Shown: positions 4,890 to 5,543 of the stretch, in pieces | Position numbering within the stretch: position 1 is the stretch's first letter | Layout of the letters: each line of letters begins with the position of its first letter | Assembly: GCA_913031525.1 (NCBI GenBank) | Contig: CAJWGC010000080.1 | Span: 1-5,543, forward strand | DNA from: an uncultured Acidimicrobiia bacterium | GTDB lineage: Bacteria; Actinomycetota; Acidimicrobiia; Spongiisociales; UBA5794 | DNA: 5,543 nucleotides | Reading direction: 5' to 3' | The notes under the pieces: model-generated | What the model saw: only the letters and a program-made list of their open reading frames with translations | Told to the model about the DNA's origin: nothing | The model's database searches: none | Program-made: the position numbers and the translations under genes

Positions 4890-5543
4890 GTGGGTCGTAA
4901 GACGAAGATCATTGCCACTCTTGGCCCAGCAGTGGATAGTGCGGAATCCGTACGAGAGCTTATTGATGCTGGCATGGATGTGGCCCGACTGAACTTTTCT
5001 CATGGTTCTTTCGAAGGGCATCAGCGCTTTTTTAAATGGGTTCGTCAAGAATCAGAGCGGCTTGGTCGGTCGGTTGCGGTGCTGCAGGACATACAAGGAC
5101 CACGTATCCGAGTGGGCACTTTTTCGGGAGGAGTAGTGCGTCTCGAGGTTGGTTCCGAAGTGTTACTTCTTCGAGGGAAGGGAGAGGGAGACGCAACTCA
5201 TCTGTGGATCGAGAATCTTGATGCCGCCTCATTGAGCGCTGGTGATGAGATTCGGATTTCCGATGGGCTCATACAGCTTGAGACCCTAGATAGTGATGGC
5301 GAAACTGTCACGGCAGTGGTTGCTCAAGGAGGAGGTCTCAAAGATCACGGGGGCGTGGTTTTTCCCGGAGTAGTGCTGGACGTTCCGGTCGTTACTGAGC
5401 GCGACGCTCGAGCGCTCGAGTTTGGTGCGGAGCTTGGAGTCGATTTTGTTGCGGCTTCGTTTGTGGCTGACGATGAGGATGTTCGAAGCGTTCGTCGGCA
5501 TATCGATGCGGGGGTGCCGATTATTGCCAAGATCGAGAGTGCT
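4890..5543 (+). CDS. pyk: Pyruvate kinase, N-terminal part (3' end outside the window)
   Basis: Pyruvate kinase transfers phosphate from phosphoenolpyruvate to ADP at the end of glycolysis. The visible 218 residues cover the first part of the TIM barrel and the B domain. They begin RKTKIIATLGP (3-13), then DVARLNFSHG (30-39) with Arg33, Asn35 and Ser37 of the phosphate and monovalent-cation site. DIQGPRIRVG (67-76) has Asp67 and an Arg where many homologues have Lys. The B domain ends near GGVVFPG, a variant of the usual GINLPG, followed by LDVPVVTERD, ELGVDFVAASFV, and AKIES with catalytic Lys214 and metal-binding Glu216. The GTG at 4890-4892 is the only ATG/GTG/TTG between the in-frame TAA at 4878-4880 and the first motif. 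It is divergent from the fbiD cluster across a 222-nt gap. The C domain is outside the window, so allosteric regulation and intactness cannot be assessed. Confidence 0.93.
   Translation, partial: MGRKTKIIATLGPAVDSAESVRELIDAGMDVARLNFSHGSFEGHQRFFKWVRQESERLGRSVAVLQDIQGPRIRVGTFSGGVVRLEVGSEVLLLRGKGEGDATHLWIENLDAASLSAGDEIRISDGLIQLETLDSDGETVTAVVAQGGGLKDHGGVVFPGVVLDVPVVTERDARALEFGAELGVDFVAASFVADDEDVRSVRRHIDAGVPIIAKIESA

Noticed and set aside
4789..4992. Plus-strand open frame of 67 codons starting ATGGGGATCGAAG.
   Set aside because: It overlaps the start of pyk in another frame, has no recognisable sequence, and the pyk frame is clearly the coding one.
5407..5420. 14-bp palindrome CTCGAGCGCTCGAG.
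   Set aside because: It lies inside the pyruvate kinase coding region and simply encodes alternating Arg/Ala/Leu/Glu codons in a conserved helix; there is no flanking regulatory context.

Overview
The window looks like a chromosomal segment of an F420-producing actinobacterium, plausibly a mid-GC environmental lineage such as an Acidimicrobiia-type organism. The clues are the end of a glutamyl-tRNA synthetase gene followed by tRNA-Gln and tRNA-Glu, an fbiD/cofC F420 gene, a carbonic anhydrase resembling mycobacterial Rv1284, several GTG starts without a Shine-Dalgarno, and tRNA genes without an encoded CCA. GC appears close to one half by eye. The lineage is inference; no mobile element, CRISPR array or rRNA is visible.

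Layout. Positions 1-367 (+) hold the 3' end of gltX, then tRNA-Gln(CUG) and tRNA-Glu(CUC). Positions 368-541 are a non-coding leader with nested inverted repeats and an extended -10 candidate. Positions 542-2149 (+) encode a large secreted lipoprotein with NodB-deacetylase-like features. It converges, with a 19-bp gap, on a leftward cluster. In transcription order, reading down from 4667, that cluster is a methylmalonyl-CoA-epimerase-like VOC protein, FbiD (1-nt overlap), a short-chain dehydrogenase and a beta-carbonic anhydrase. Positions 4668-4889 are a divergent intergenic region. From 4890 (+) a pyruvate kinase gene runs off the right edge.

Functional links. GltX in organisms without GlnRS charges both neighbouring tRNAs. 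FbiD in bacteria uses phosphoenolpyruvate for F420 synthesis, and pyruvate kinase, divergently placed, uses the same metabolite. The epimerase-like gene is translationally coupled to fbiD, but its biochemical link to F420 is not evident. The SDR and carbonic anhydrase may belong to the same transcript or have their own promoters.

The most notable points are as follows. The carbonic anhydrase has no ATG, GTG or TTG able to include its active site, but has an ATC codon placed behind a textbook AAGGAG. The lipoprotein keeps a NodB-like histidine motif while its first motif is rebuilt. The epimerase-like protein has Gln where a metal-binding Glu is expected. Three genes (pyk, the epimerase-like gene and the SDR) have a TANNNT box 6-8 nt before their start, as for leaderless mRNAs. 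No clearly new multi-gene system is visible.
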